NCBI GenBank assembly: GCA_964035545.1
Contig: OZ037772.1
Span: 4,263,538 to 4,327,537, forward strand
Direction of reading: 5' to 3'
Length of the DNA: 64,000 nt
Source: Bugula neritina
Taxonomy: Eukaryota; Bryozoa; Gymnolaemata; Cheilostomatida; Bugulidae
The notes beneath the pieces were generated by a model. It saw only the letters and a program-made list of their open reading frames with translations, was not told the DNA's origin and made no database searches. Of the stretch, positions 23,155 to 34,180 are shown one piece after another (within the stretch, counting starts at the first letter, position 1; each line of letters starts with the position of its first letter). Made by a program: the position numbers and the translations under genes.

Positions 23155-26100
23155 ATGGCCAAAGCAAATGTTAGCCTGCTTGATCTAGATGACTATTCCG
23201 ACAAGAATCTAGCAGCTCCGCTAATACAACCAGTTAGCAACAAATCATGTACTAGCAATGCAAAAGGTGAAATTGTGGCGCCAACCAAAACAAGGCCTGT
23301 ACGCACAATTAAAGTTTCAAATCTTGGCAAAGAGAGCCAGAAAAATGAGCTGGCATTTTCACTATATGCTGCTATAAACAGAGAGCTTCGTGCTGTTGAT
23401 GTTATTTTTAAAAGATGCCGTAATGATGCTTATATGTTAGATACTATTGATACTTGTGTTGCTGAAATAGAAACAAAAGCTGAGTCTATTACATCTGATT
23501 ATGCTAAACTTTTGCAATTATCTGACAATAAAGTGGAAACAAAAATAGAAAAACACTTTGAGTCTTTTATTGGGGAAGTCGGTAAAATTACAGAAAAGAT
23601 TCTAGAGATACGACAAGGTATGGCTATCCAAGAGGAGAAATGCAAGGAACAGGAAGAGCTAGCAAGTAAGCAGAAATTATTGGAAGAAGAGCAGCGCAAG
23701 TTTGAAGAGTATCTAGCTGAGAGGGAGAAGGTTCAACTGGTAGAAGAACAAGCCCGGCAACTACAAATGGCCGCCGCGGAATCCACACCACTGAACAGAA
23801 ACTCAGTGAGAGATGAGAAGAATTTAGAAGTGCACGTGATCAGAACTGACCCGATAGACTTGTGGTCTGCCCCCGCAACACCCCCAAACACTGATGTCAA
23901 ACCCCGGGACAATCTTCAATACTTAAGTGGCAATGAGCGAGCAAATCACGCATTCAAAACTAGTCAGTCAAGTGATGATTCCATCCGCCAACTCACCAAT
24001 AAGATTGCTCAGGGAATCAAACTTACAAGGAAAGCAGATATTGAACCAGATATCTTCAAGGGCAACACTTTAGAGTTTGATGATTGGGAGTGTGATTTTG
24101 ACAGTTACTTAACATCCATGGGCATAGAGGAAGGACCAGAAAGGTTGAGATACCTGAAGAAATATGTAGACGGCCCTGCAAAAGAATGTATTAGCGGACA
24201 TTTTCTAATACGAACAGAGCATAGCTACTACAAAGCACGTCAGAAGCTGTCCTCAAGATATGGTAACAAACTCGACGTAGCTCGATCAATGAAAAACGCA
24301 CTAGATAACTGGAAGAAGATTGCAACAGATGACCACCAAGCCCTTCAGAAGTACGCAGATTACTTGGAGAGCTGCAGAAACGCTATGAGCTCAGTATCAG
24401 GGTTAACTAGCCTTGATGATGAGCATACTAATGAGAAACTTGCAAGAGTACTACCCGATTGGGCACATAAAAAGTGGGTAGCCGTGGTGCACCGCCTGCA
24501 AAAAACAGAAATGCGATACCCCAAATTTTCCGAGTTCTCTTTATTTGTGGATGACTTAGCAGAAATGTGTTCTCTACCGTTGATGCAAAACACTGAAAGA
24601 AATGAGAAAAGAAGACCAAATACAAAATCATTCATGACTAACACAGCAAGCGCCCAGGAACCACGAAAGTGCCTGTACTGTCACCAAAAGGGTCATATCG
24701 TGGCTGAGTGTTTCAAGCTATGCGAGAAACCCTACAGCCAACGCATGAAATTTGTAACAAGTGAAATGCTGTGCTACATCTGTGCCCGGCCTGGCCATAT
24801 GGCTACCAATTGTTTCTACAATGACAAGCAGATCTGCAGAAAGTGTAAAAGGCCTGGCCATGCTACATGCCTACACAAAACAAAAGAAGACTGGAATGAA
24901 GAGAACCAAGGAACAGAGCACAAAAGGCCTAGTAAATACGCCTCTCAACAGCCATCATCAGTACAGCAGAGCAGTGAACAACAGATGAAAAAGAGTGACA
25001 TCCAAGCCTCACCATCTAACTGTTCAACTACTCAGACTTCTAACAGGATTACAAGTGCAGCAGAATGGCCTGACAGTCGATCGCCACCTTCAGCACAAGA
25101 CAATAAAGATCAAACCAAACTCTCAAGTAAGAACACAAGAACGCCTACACATAACAAGATCTTCAACATGGGGATGCCTGTGTATGTGTCAACTACTGCT
25201 AATCTTAAAGCCAAGATTCTAGTGTATGCATTTCTTGACTCTGCATCAGATCACTCTTACATAACAAAAGACTTAGCCAAAAAGCTGAAACCACAACAGC
25301 TTGGAAGAAAATCGGTTGAAGTAGAAACGATGATTGGTGAAGTTCAAAAGGAGGAAGTCAACATCTTTGGTGATATGCTAATTAAAGGATATTACGGCGG
25401 TGAAGTAGCTCTTTCATCTGCCTATGAATGGAACGAAATACCCAACTCCACTGGAGAATTTGCTAATCACACGAACATACTACAGCAACCGCACCTCAGC
25501 CACTTGGCCAGTAAACTGGCACCCCCAATGGACATACCAGTAGGTCTCTTGATTGGCGCTAACTGTACAATGGCCTCATTTCCATTGGAAGCTGTAAAAG
25601 GGGGTGGTAACATGCCATACGCCCTTCGAACGGAGCTTGGCTGGGCTGTGTTTGGTGTCGCGAAAAGCTCACACACCAAACAAAAGGTTCATGCAACTTG
25701 TCTTACTTTTGACGATAATGATGACAGCTGTTTGCTCTCACAAGAAGACTACAAGTTTATTGAGATACTAGATAGTCAAACAGCCATTAGTGAAAGCGGC
25801 AACTATATGATGCCATTGCCATTCAAGGAGCGCCCGACTCTCCCAAATAACTTTCAACAGGCAAAGAGAAGGCTAGAGGGCCTAGAGAAGCGCTTTATGA
25901 AAGACCCTGAACTGGAAGCTGATTATAAAAAATTTATGAATGAGCTACTGGAGCAAGATCTGGCTGAGCCAGTAGATGATAACAGTGGAGCAAATGGGGA
26001 AAGGTGGTACATACCACATTTTGCAGTGAAGCATCCCCAGAAGAATAAATTGAGGGTGGTGTTTGACTGTAAGGCCTCCTACCAGGGCACATCCCTGAAT

Positions 26101-28989
26101 GACCATCTCCTACAAGGCCCTGACCACATGAACTCCCTTGTAGGAATACTGTGCCGTTTTAGAAGAGAATCTATAGCGATCAGTTGTGACATACAGCAAA
26201 TGTTCTATAACTTTCTTGTCACATCTGATGACAGAGATTATCTCCGGTTTATTTGGCATGACCAACATGGCCAACATCAAACCTTCAGAATGAAGGTGCA
26301 TCTTTTCGGTGCAAAGTCCTCCCCTGGTGTTGCAACATATGGCTTGAGAAAAATCGCACAGGACCACAGCTCTGTTTCCAACGCGGCCACAATGTTCATC
26401 AACCGTGACTTTTATGTCGATGATGGTATCACCAGTGTTGCCTCAGAAGGCGAAGCGATTGCGCTTATAAATGCGGCTCGTGACATCTGCAGCAAGGGAA
26501 ACTTGCGCTTACATAAGTTTGCATCTAACAGTGCAGAAGTTCTAGCAGCACTGCCAGAGTCTGAAAGATCTGTTCAGAACAAAGAGTTAATGGAGTTACT
26601 ACCTGAACAGCGCACCTTGGGTTTACAATGGGCCATGGAATCAGACACGTTCAAGTTTATCAATCAAATCCAGAACAGACAAAATACTAGACGGGGAATT
26701 TTATCAACAGTCAGTCAGTTATATGATCCATTAGGATTCCTGGCTCCATACACACTCCTAGGAAAAAATATACTACAGCAGGTCAACAAGGCCAATCTGG
26801 ATTGGGACGATCCAATTCCTGATACCTTAGCCGACAAATGGAGCAGGTGGATAGATCAGCTACCAGCCTTAGAACAAATCAGCATTCCAAGATGCTTGAA
26901 ACCGAAGAATTACGGAGAAGTTGTAAGGCGTGAATTACACAACTTTTGCGATGCCAGTGAAGATGGAATTGGTGCGTGCTCATACATACGCCAAATCAAC
27001 AACAAAGGCAATGTGCAAGTCTCATTCTTGATAGGAAAGTCAAGAGTAATACCATCTAAAGGACTTTTCACAATGCCTCGCTTAGAGCTTATGGGTGCTG
27101 TAATGGCTACTCATCTGAGTAAGATGCTTCACAAGGAGCTAGATATGAAGTTTGATGCAGAGTACTTTTGGTCAGACTCAGAAATTGTGCTAGGATGGAT
27201 AGCCAACACCACGAAGAAATATCATCCTTTTGTCCACAATCGAGTACGGGCTATTACATCCACCACAGAAGAAAAGCAGTGGTACCATGTGCCTGGACCT
27301 TTAAATCCAGCTGACATCGCTTCTCGGGGTAAACCCTGCGATCAACTCTCCAATACAAGCTGGTTCTCAGGACCAGGCTTTCTCAAGGAGCCTACAATCA
27401 CCCTTTTAAACCAAGAGCAAAATTTCATAAGCAACCTTGATCCCCAAGATCCCGAGATAAAGAAAGCGAAAGTTATGCAAACCGCTATCAGACCAACTGG
27501 CATTATTGACAAATTTCTCAAGTTTTCCACCTGGTCAAAGCTTGTACGCTCTATCACAGTCATCCGAAGCATTCACCGCAATGAAAAGAAGACCTGGTGT
27601 GTTAAACCATGTTCCGCAGAGAGTCTCCATGAAGCTGAGACGAGAATTATCTCAGCCGTCCAGCAGAGCCACTACAAAGAGGACTACAGTACAGTAAAAC
27701 AAGGACAGCAATTGTCAAAATCTAAACCTCTTGCTAAACTTAATCCATTCATTGATGAAGCCGGCATTATGCGTGTAGGTGGGAGGTTGCAGAGATCACA
27801 GGTGCTCAGCTATGAAGAGAAGCACCCCATAATTCTCCCTCGTGATGCACATGTAACGTCTCTAATAGTCCGGCACTATCACAACAGCATTTATCACCTA
27901 GGGAGAACATCTACACTAAGTGCAATTAGAACTGCAGGGTACTGGATTGTCGGAGCCACAAGACTTGTGAAGTCTATGTTGAGCAAATGTGTCACCTGCA
28001 ACAGGCTGCGTGGCAAGCCTATTACCCAAATCATGTCAATGCTACCCACAGAAAGACTAAATCCAACACCACCATTTACAAATATAGGCATAGACTGCTT
28101 TGGACCCTTTACCGTTAAAGACAGGCGGTCAGAAGTGAAAAGATGGGGCCTCCTTGTCACGTGCATGTACTCCCGAGCTGTGCATATAGAGTTGTTGCCG
28201 GATATGACAACAGATTCATTTCTGAACGCTTTAAGAACACTGATCTGCATCAGAGGAGCAATAAATATGATTTACTGTGACAGAGGGACCAACTTTGTTG
28301 GAGCTGACAACGAGCTCACAAGAGAACTCCATGCAATGGACCAAGGGTCATCTGCACTAACAACATTTTTAAAGGAAAATCGAATCACCTTCCAGTTCAA
28401 CGCGCCACATTCGAGCCATGCTGGGGGTGTTTGGGAACGCCAAATTTGTAGTGTACGATCTGTATTGGAAGGTATGAAATCTACAGGTAAGTACAACAGG
28501 CTGGATACACCGGGGCTCCGTACTGCCTTCTATGAGGCAATGGCTACGGTCAATAGCCGACCATTGGCGATAAACAGCTTGAACGATCCTGAGGCACCTA
28601 TACTCACTCCAAATCATCTACTCACATCAAAATCAAGACAGATAGGACCCCCACCAGGAAAGTTTGAGACCACGGAGATCTATGGAAGAAAAATGTGGAG
28701 AAAGGCTCAACAGTTTGCTGAAGAATTCTGGAGACTATGGAAAGTTGAATACATGCAGCAGATTACAAAGCGACAAAGGTGGGAGAACCAAACACGTGAT
28801 GTTCATACAGGAGATCTAGTCATGCTTATAGAAGAGAACGTATTGCGAAATGAATGGCCCTATGGATTGGTCAAGGAAACGTTGAGAAGTGCTGATGGCA
28901 GGGTCAGAAGAGTAAAAGTAAAGACTAACGCTGGGACAACACTAGAGCGTCCGATACAGAAGCTAGTGCTGCTACAGGAGCAAGAGTAG
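23155..28989 (+). CDS. BEL/Pao gag-pol polyprotein, 1944 aa
   Basis: One unbroken ORF encoding all proteins for reverse transcription and integration. In order: N-terminal coiled-coil region (about residues 140-205, Glu/Lys/Gln-rich); gag core starting near 296 (DIEPDIFKGNTLEFDDWE, DUF1759-like); three zinc knuckles near 506, 540 and 561 (CLYCHQKGHIVAEC, CYICARPGHMATNC, CRKCKRPGHATCLH); aspartic protease with active-site D695 (FLDSASDHS); Pao-type reverse transcriptase with YVDD at 1087-1090; RNase H with D1266 (FCDASEDG) and WSDSE; H2C2 zinc finger (about 1571-1619, ending CVTCN); integrase core with D1647 (GIDCFGPF), D1709 (YCDRGTNF) and E1761 (GGVWERQI); and a C-terminal DUF5641-like part. 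All catalytic residues are present. The ATG at 23155 is the first in frame. No frameshift separates gag from pol. Confidence 0.97.
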   Translation: MAKANVSLLDLDDYSDKNLAAPLIQPVSNKSCTSNAKGEIVAPTKTRPVRTIKVSNLGKESQKNELAFSLYAAINRELRAVDVIFKRCRNDAYMLDTIDTCVAEIETKAESITSDYAKLLQLSDNKVETKIEKHFESFIGEVGKITEKILEIRQGMAIQEEKCKEQEELASKQKLLEEEQRKFEEYLAEREKVQLVEEQARQLQMAAAESTPLNRNSVRDEKNLEVHVIRTDPIDLWSAPATPPNTDVKPRDNLQYLSGNERANHAFKTSQSSDDSIRQLTNKIAQGIKLTRKADIEPDIFKGNTLEFDDWECDFDSYLTSMGIEEGPERLRYLKKYVDGPAKECISGHFLIRTEHSYYKARQKLSSRYGNKLDVARSMKNALDNWKKIATDDHQALQKYADYLESCRNAMSSVSGLTSLDDEHTNEKLARVLPDWAHKKWVAVVHRLQKTEMRYPKFSEFSLFVDDLAEMCSLPLMQNTERNEKRRPNTKSFMTNTASAQEPRKCLYCHQKGHIVAECFKLCEKPYSQRMKFVTSEMLCYICARPGHMATNCFYNDKQICRKCKRPGHATCLHKTKEDWNEENQGTEHKRPSKYASQQPSSVQQSSEQQMKKSDIQASPSNCSTTQTSNRITSAAEWPDSRSPPSAQDNKDQTKLSSKNTRTPTHNKIFNMGMPVYVSTTANLKAKILVYAFLDSASDHSYITKDLAKKLKPQQLGRKSVEVETMIGEVQKEEVNIFGDMLIKGYYGGEVALSSAYEWNEIPNSTGEFANHTNILQQPHLSHLASKLAPPMDIPVGLLIGANCTMASFPLEAVKGGGNMPYALRTELGWAVFGVAKSSHTKQKVHATCLTFDDNDDSCLLSQEDYKFIEILDSQTAISESGNYMMPLPFKERPTLPNNFQQAKRRLEGLEKRFMKDPELEADYKKFMNELLEQDLAEPVDDNSGANGERWYIPHFAVKHPQKNKLRVVFDCKASYQGTSLNDHLLQGPDHMNSLVGILCRFRRESIAISCDIQQMFYNFLVTSDDRDYLRFIWHDQHGQHQTFRMKVHLFGAKSSPGVATYGLRKIAQDHSSVSNAATMFINRDFYVDDGITSVASEGEAIALINAARDICSKGNLRLHKFASNSAEVLAALPESERSVQNKELMELLPEQRTLGLQWAMESDTFKFINQIQNRQNTRRGILSTVSQLYDPLGFLAPYTLLGKNILQQVNKANLDWDDPIPDTLADKWSRWIDQLPALEQISIPRCLKPKNYGEVVRRELHNFCDASEDGIGACSYIRQINNKGNVQVSFLIGKSRVIPSKGLFTMPRLELMGAVMATHLSKMLHKELDMKFDAEYFWSDSEIVLGWIANTTKKYHPFVHNRVRAITSTTEEKQWYHVPGPLNPADIASRGKPCDQLSNTSWFSGPGFLKEPTITLLNQEQNFISNLDPQDPEIKKAKVMQTAIRPTGIIDKFLKFSTWSKLVRSITVIRSIHRNEKKTWCVKPCSAESLHEAETRIISAVQQSHYKEDYSTVKQGQQLSKSKPLAKLNPFIDEAGIMRVGGRLQRSQVLSYEEKHPIILPRDAHVTSLIVRHYHNSIYHLGRTSTLSAIRTAGYWIVGATRLVKSMLSKCVTCNRLRGKPITQIMSMLPTERLNPTPPFTNIGIDCFGPFTVKDRRSEVKRWGLLVTCMYSRAVHIELLPDMTTDSFLNALRTLICIRGAINMIYCDRGTNFVGADNELTRELHAMDQGSSALTTFLKENRITFQFNAPHSSHAGGVWERQICSVRSVLEGMKSTGKYNRLDTPGLRTAFYEAMATVNSRPLAINSLNDPEAPILTPNHLLTSKSRQIGPPPGKFETTEIYGRKMWRKAQQFAEEFWRLWKVEYMQQITKRQRWENQTRDVHTGDLVMLIEENVLRNEWPYGLVKETLRSADGRVRRVKVKTNAGTTLERPIQKLVLLQEQE

Positions 28990-29183
28990 TTATAGTAGCT
29001 AGCGACATCCAACTGCCACTGTATGAGGATTACAGTGCATAGTTATAATATCCATATTTTACAATAGCCATTATATAGTTTCATGTCATTTTTATAAAAA
29101 AAAAAAAAAAAATGAAATAAATAAATAAAAGCTAAAATAAAATGGTAAATTCTCTTTTAATTTTTGTAAAATTAAGGTGGGAG

Positions 29184-29995
29184 TGTAGCAGTAGCTGGCA
29201 GCATGTTTACATGCACACTGTGTGTGTGCGTGTGTCATAGTCCATCATTATAGCATATTAATAGCCCCTAAACAAAACAATAAATTCCTACAACTGCGCA
29301 GCAAAAGCCACAATCAATGAATCAAGTGTATTGCAAAAGCCTAAGACAACAAATCTGCCAGAATATTTCTGTTCCCTTATTTGGAATTACTTGGGGCTGG
29401 TGGTGCAATTTGGGTGACCAATGGGATCTGGAACACATCATTTTGTTTATTTGTTGTTTGTGTATTATTCTGCTGCTGTTGGAAAGCATTGGTTATCCTG
29501 ATCAGTTTCAATTAGTAGAGCCAAAGAGCAAGTTATACTACTTATAATTTTACATTAAACAAGATATATATTACTATCTATTGAAACCTAAGAGCAGAAG
29601 CTGTATTATCAAGTTATCAGAGAAGTGCTAAAGGTTTGTCTGCTATTAATTTTTCTATCATTTATTGTCTTAATGCTGTAATATCGATACATTTAGCTTA
29701 TATTATATGAAGTGTTTTATAGCTGACATTATTTTTAATGAATTATTATGCAGTAATATTTTGCTTACTTTAATCATTTTTATGTGTGTTATTTCCTTAC
29801 AGTTCTTATTTTCTTGTACTTTATTTAGCCTTATATTGTGTGTATTTTATTTAGATTTCACGGTGTAGCTTTGTGAGCAAAAGTGTTATAAGTTGGAATA
29901 AAATACTAATAACTACACTCACAAGACATCAGTTGAATTCCTAAACCTACTCTGATAAGCTTGCGGTTACTAGCAGACCTAACAAAACTGCTACA
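29184..29995 (+). repeat. BEL right LTR
   Basis: 812 bp, same ends and length as the left LTR, two noticed mismatches. Followed directly by the gggtg duplication. Confidence 0.95.
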
Positions 29996-30257
29996 GGGTG
30001 GGAGGTTTGAAAGCAAGCCATGGTACAATGTCATCAGCTACAGCCATAATATTAATAATTGAACTGCTCTGTGTTTTATACATGCATAATAGAATTATCA
30101 GAAATAATTATATTATATTCAAATATAATAGAAAAAATATTGCATTGTAGCCTATATTATCATTGTCAGTCATAAGAAGTTTTGTTTTTCAAAGGGGAGA
30201 ATGAATAGTAAACATTTATGAAAGTGGGAATGATATGAAAAAGGTTGGGAATAACTG

Positions 30258-32740
30258 CTCTAACAAGTCTTGTACTGTATGAGAACAAAATAATATAATG
30301 AGGAGACAACCCCAATCCCATGACATCCAACAGCACCACAATTCAACAAGAGAGGACAGCTGATGGTGCAATCTACATAACAGTTACTTTCTCTACCTAA
30401 TGAAAAGATATCCACATACTCCACAAGTTGGTAACCAGAGTTCACATAAAATATACAGTATTGTTTGCTTTTCATAGACATAGATCAGACAACTCCTAGA
30501 TGATAGTGAGAAAATCATATGCAAGCCTATGACATGATATATTGTGTTATTTACTGTAACTCACCTACAATAAGCACATCTGATATGATCCTTCCTACCA
30601 CCGATGTCAGTCTTCAAACATCTCATGCAGTACACATGGAGACAGGGCAGAGTTCTGGGATCTTCAAGTTTGTTGAAGTACTGCAAGCAGTACCCACAGC
30701 GATACGAATTGTTTAGTCTTTTTTTCACAACTCTGGATTCTGCCATCTTGGTTATTTGATAAGGAGATCCTGTAAAATACACATACTCCTAGCATAATAT
30801 TTTACACTACATCTGTGAAGGTTTCCAAATCAAAGACTGACCTATTAAGTTCTAAGTCTAAACCAGACCATTAACAATAAATCATACAAAATAAAGACAT
30901 GAAAAATAATGTTAAACAAAGGCAGTTAATAACACTGGTATACATGATAGTCAGCTACAACATGCTGAGCTCACAGCTTCAACTGTCTAACAAAGGCTGT
31001 ATTGTTTCCATTGTCATCACTGAATAGGTTTTTGCTGGTGAATCAAACTCCATATACAATAAATATGAAGCAATGTGGTGTGCTTCAGTGACGCTTTTAT
31101 TCTACTTCTATTGAACATCACTAATCAAGTGTCTCCAATATGTAGAAGAGAAGTGAAGCACAATACCGGTGAGTTATGTATTACATGTATGAACAATTAA
31201 ACAGCAGAATTGGGCTCAGCTGCTTATCCCCTCATTCAGTGTTATGTATTACTCTGTATGACAAACAGCACTCACTTTCAGCAGCTTACAGTAATTAGGC
31301 CTAAAGTGATTTAAACTCATAATACACTCCTTAATAAACTTATTTTATAAGCATCCTGTAATCAGTTTATTTCTGTATGTACTCATATTCTAGTAGCCTT
31401 ATATATACTATATTCATATTCAAGTTATATTCCACAACACTATAATTGTTTATTCTTATTTCACCTTGAGATACAAAGCCACTCTGCATTTGTATAAACT
31501 ATAACTTGGGGTTCAATTTGTCATACTATTATATATAAACTAATAAATGTGCATGATGTCTGTGTAACTTTTAGGTATATTATAATCTATACTAAACAAC
31601 CAACTTTGAAAATTTTCTTGCAAATATTTGAACCTCTGTTTATCTATTATAGCCAATGAAGACTCAACCAAAAGCAATACAGGTGCTGATAATTACTAAA
31701 ATATGTTGTGTAATGCTCAAAACTCTTCTGCATTAAAGAAATAATATATTTGAAGAATAATTTGTTTGATCAACAAGCATAAGATTTTCCAATGAAGACT
31801 CAAGTGATCCTAGAGATGAGTACCTTGGGAAAATCAGCTAAATAAGATGATTAAACTGAATAGTTATGCAATTATCATTATGATGTTAGAAAAAACTTGA
31901 CAAATGGTGGCTCACTTCACAGTATACATAATAGATGCAGTCTTTATGCCCCAGAATATGTAGAATATGTACAATAACTTGTGTTATATATCTTTAGCAT
32001 ACATTCACAAAATGCATCAAGTAAAAACTCTTATGTTTGATTAATAAACATAAGATATTCCCTTGAAGACACAAATGATGTAGAGATGAGTACCTTGGGA
32101 AAATTAACTAAATAAGATAATGTACTGAATAGTTATGTAATTACCACATCATCAGCCATTACATTAATATGAACACTTATAATGTGGTTATATTACTCAC
32201 CTCAAATGTTGAACTGATATTTATTACTTTATATGTTGTCAAGAGCTGCTGGGAGACTTTGTACACAGTAAGCTGGATGACTGTCAAATGATGACTACTC
32301 AGTCATATGACCTGCATTTATTTAGGTATAGAAATTGATTATAGAACCTGAATATTGTGTTTTACATTCCTTACCTGAAAAATCAATTTAACTAGCATTC
32401 ACAGCAGATATTTTCAATAACCATTCTACTGTTATTCAATGCAGGATAAACAAAAGAAACCTATATACATGTGAATAACATCTTGTTAGTAACACAATAT
32501 TTCTATAGAGTCTATATAATGATGTATATGAGTATAATGAGTTTGATGTTTTACATTCCACTTATTCATCAGATGGAAGGATTTAAACAATCAATTAAAA
32601 TAGCATATTCACAGTGGAGACTTGGAATACTGATATTCGATGGGGAATAAACAAAAGAGATTACTTCAAGTAAATAGCATTAACTTAGTAATACAATATG
32701 AGTTGATATTCTATATGAGTATATGAGTATATGAGTATAT
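30258..32740 (-). repeat. Left arm of an inverted segmental duplication
   Basis: Reads in reverse complement like 56797-59330. Shared landmarks include the RING exon, the block around 31020-31130 (cf. 58330-58470) and the block around 32220-32330 (cf. 57000-57160). The homology also continues at 21028-21287, on the far side of the hAT insertion: ttgtcatgacaacacagttg on the minus strand matches tgtcatgacgacgcagttga near 59298. The arms have many small indels and substitutions. Confidence 0.85.
30565..30746 (-). CDS. RING-finger first exon of a TRIM-like gene (copy 1)
   Basis: A 182-bp exon from ATG (30746) to the donor TGTAG|gtgagt encodes MAESRVVKKRLNN and a C3HC4 RING (CGYC ... PCLHVYCMRC ... 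CAYC), the ubiquitin-ligase catalytic module. Length and end phase (2) are identical to exon 1 of the complete gene at 39147. Downstream on this strand the first intron is interrupted by the hAT/BEL insertion, and no B-box exon was found to the left. It is therefore either a gene whose remaining exons lie more than 9 kb away or, more likely, an orphan exon. Compared with the copy at 58696 only one residue differs (Lys/Ile). Confidence 0.7.
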
Positions 32741-33573
32741 CATGAGTATATCATGAGTATATATAAGTATATATGAGTATATATATGAGTATATGAGTAT
32801 ATGAGTATATATGAGTATATATGAGTATATATGAGTATATATGAGTATATATGAGTATATGAGTATATGAGTATATGAGTATATATGAGTATATGAGTAT
32901 ATGAGTATATGTGTATATATGAGTATATGAGTATATATGAGTATGTGAGTATATGTGTATATGAGTATATGAGTATATGAGTATATATATGAGTATATGA
33001 GTATATGAGTATATGAGTATATATGAGTATATATGAGTATATGAGTATATGAGTATATGAGTATATGAGTATATGAGTATATGAGTATATGAGTATATGA
33101 GTATATGAGTATATGAGTATATATTAGTATATGAGTATATGAGTATATGAGTATATGAGTATATGAGTATATATAAGTATATATGTGTATATGAGTATAT
33201 GAGTATATGAGTATATATATGAGTATATGAGTATATGAGTATATGAGTATATATGAGTATATGAGTATATGAGTATATATAAGTATATATGTGTATATGT
33301 GTATATGAGTATATGAGTATATATATGAGTATATGAGTATATATGGGTATATATGAGTATATGAGTATATACATATGAGTATATGAGTATATGAGTATAT
33401 GAGTATATATATGAGTATATGAGTATATATAAGTATATATGAGTATATATGAGTATATGAGTATATGAGTATATGAGTATATGAGTATATGAGTATATGA
33501 GTATATATGAGTATATGAGTATATATAAGTATATATGAGTATATATGAGTATATGAGTATATATATGAGTATG
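32705..33573. repeat. (gagtat)n / (gagtatat)n microsatellite, ~870 bp
   Basis: Imperfect array of gagtat and gagtatat units. The long minus-strand open frame rich in Tyr, Ile, His and Ser is an artefact of the repeat. It lies at the inner end of the left duplication arm; the matching place in the right arm holds a pure (AC)n array instead. Confidence 0.97.
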
Positions 33574-33619
33574 ATGTTAGAAAGACTAGGCTCTCTTTAC
33601 ATGTATATATACATAATAT

Positions 33620-34176
33620 TGTGGTAAATATTAAGAGTTATCCCCCTTGACACTTTACTTATGGCTATTTTTCTAAATACTGTAATCATAGCTAATTATG
33701 TAGCGTAACTTTCTAATACCTTAAACACTATGGCTAATGTTGAGCTTTTAACATAGTAAATAGTTAATCCCCTTTCCCCCAATTACAAGTTACAATACGC
33801 ATACACTTGGTTGGGTTCATTTTTGTTGATTCATGTAAACCGACAGTTGGACCGATTTCGGCAGGTGGATGCAGGCAGACCGAATGTCGGTTGCCGATAT
33901 TTCCAGTGTCGGTTGCCGACATGACGAATGGCGGTATCTCCTGCCGAACATCGGCCCGCTGTCGGTGGAAGGTTCTAGAGGTCCTTTGTTCTACCAGTAT
34001 AAAAGGACACGCATTTTAGAGCTTCAGTCACTTGCGGACTGGAGCTCACACTGGATACTTCTCACTGCTACAATAAAGTACTGCAAGCACACGGCAACCT
34101 CTCTCTCTTGTCTCTTCTATAACAAGGAGTTATGTTCTCTGCCTGATTTCATTCTATCACCCACAAAACTACTACA
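33620..34176 (+). mobile_element. Probable solo LTR
   Basis: Starts tgtgg and ends ctaca, flanked by atat on both sides (33616-33619 and 34177-34180). It contains agtataaaagg (near 34000) as a TATA box and aataaagtactg (near 34070) as a polyadenylation signal, the order expected in an LTR. It is much richer in GC than its surroundings, with several tcggttgccga-type inverted motifs. The sequence after it resembles 31978-32016 (acttgtgtta...tacattcacaaaatgc). The frames open across it do not look like a protein. The family is unknown. Confidence 0.5.
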
Positions 34177-34180
34177 ATAT

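Larger units (their letters stand above)
21538..29995 (+). mobile_element. Complete BEL/Pao LTR retrotransposon
   Basis: 8458 bp: 812-bp LTRs at both ends, an intact gag-pol ORF and a 5-bp target-site duplication gggtg (21533-21537 and 29996-30000). The LTRs begin tgtagcag and end gctaca. Only two differences between them were noticed (21603 c / 29249 t, and 22319 a / 29965 g), which implies a recent insertion. A poly-A tract and purine-rich aaggtggga lie just before the right LTR (29161-29183), where the polypurine tract belongs. No envelope-like ORF follows pol. By structure it could still be active. Confidence 0.97.
21288..30257 (+). mobile_element. hAT-type element, split by a nested BEL retrotransposon
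   Basis: The left end reads cagtagttcccaacctgggg. The right end, read inward on the minus strand, is cagttattcccaaccttttt: inverted termini of the hAT CAGTGGTTCCCAACC class. The flanking 8-mers are atccaaca (21280-21287) and ctctaaca (30258-30265), six of eight identical, as expected for an aged 8-bp hAT target duplication. Without the BEL element the hAT is only about 0.5 kb and has no transposase, so it is non-autonomous. It sits in the left arm of the inverted duplication; the other arm (near 59216) lacks it. Confidence 0.75.

Noticed and set aside
32751-33374. 207-codon Tyr/Ile/His/Ser-rich frame
   Set aside because: It is the translation of the gagtat microsatellite.
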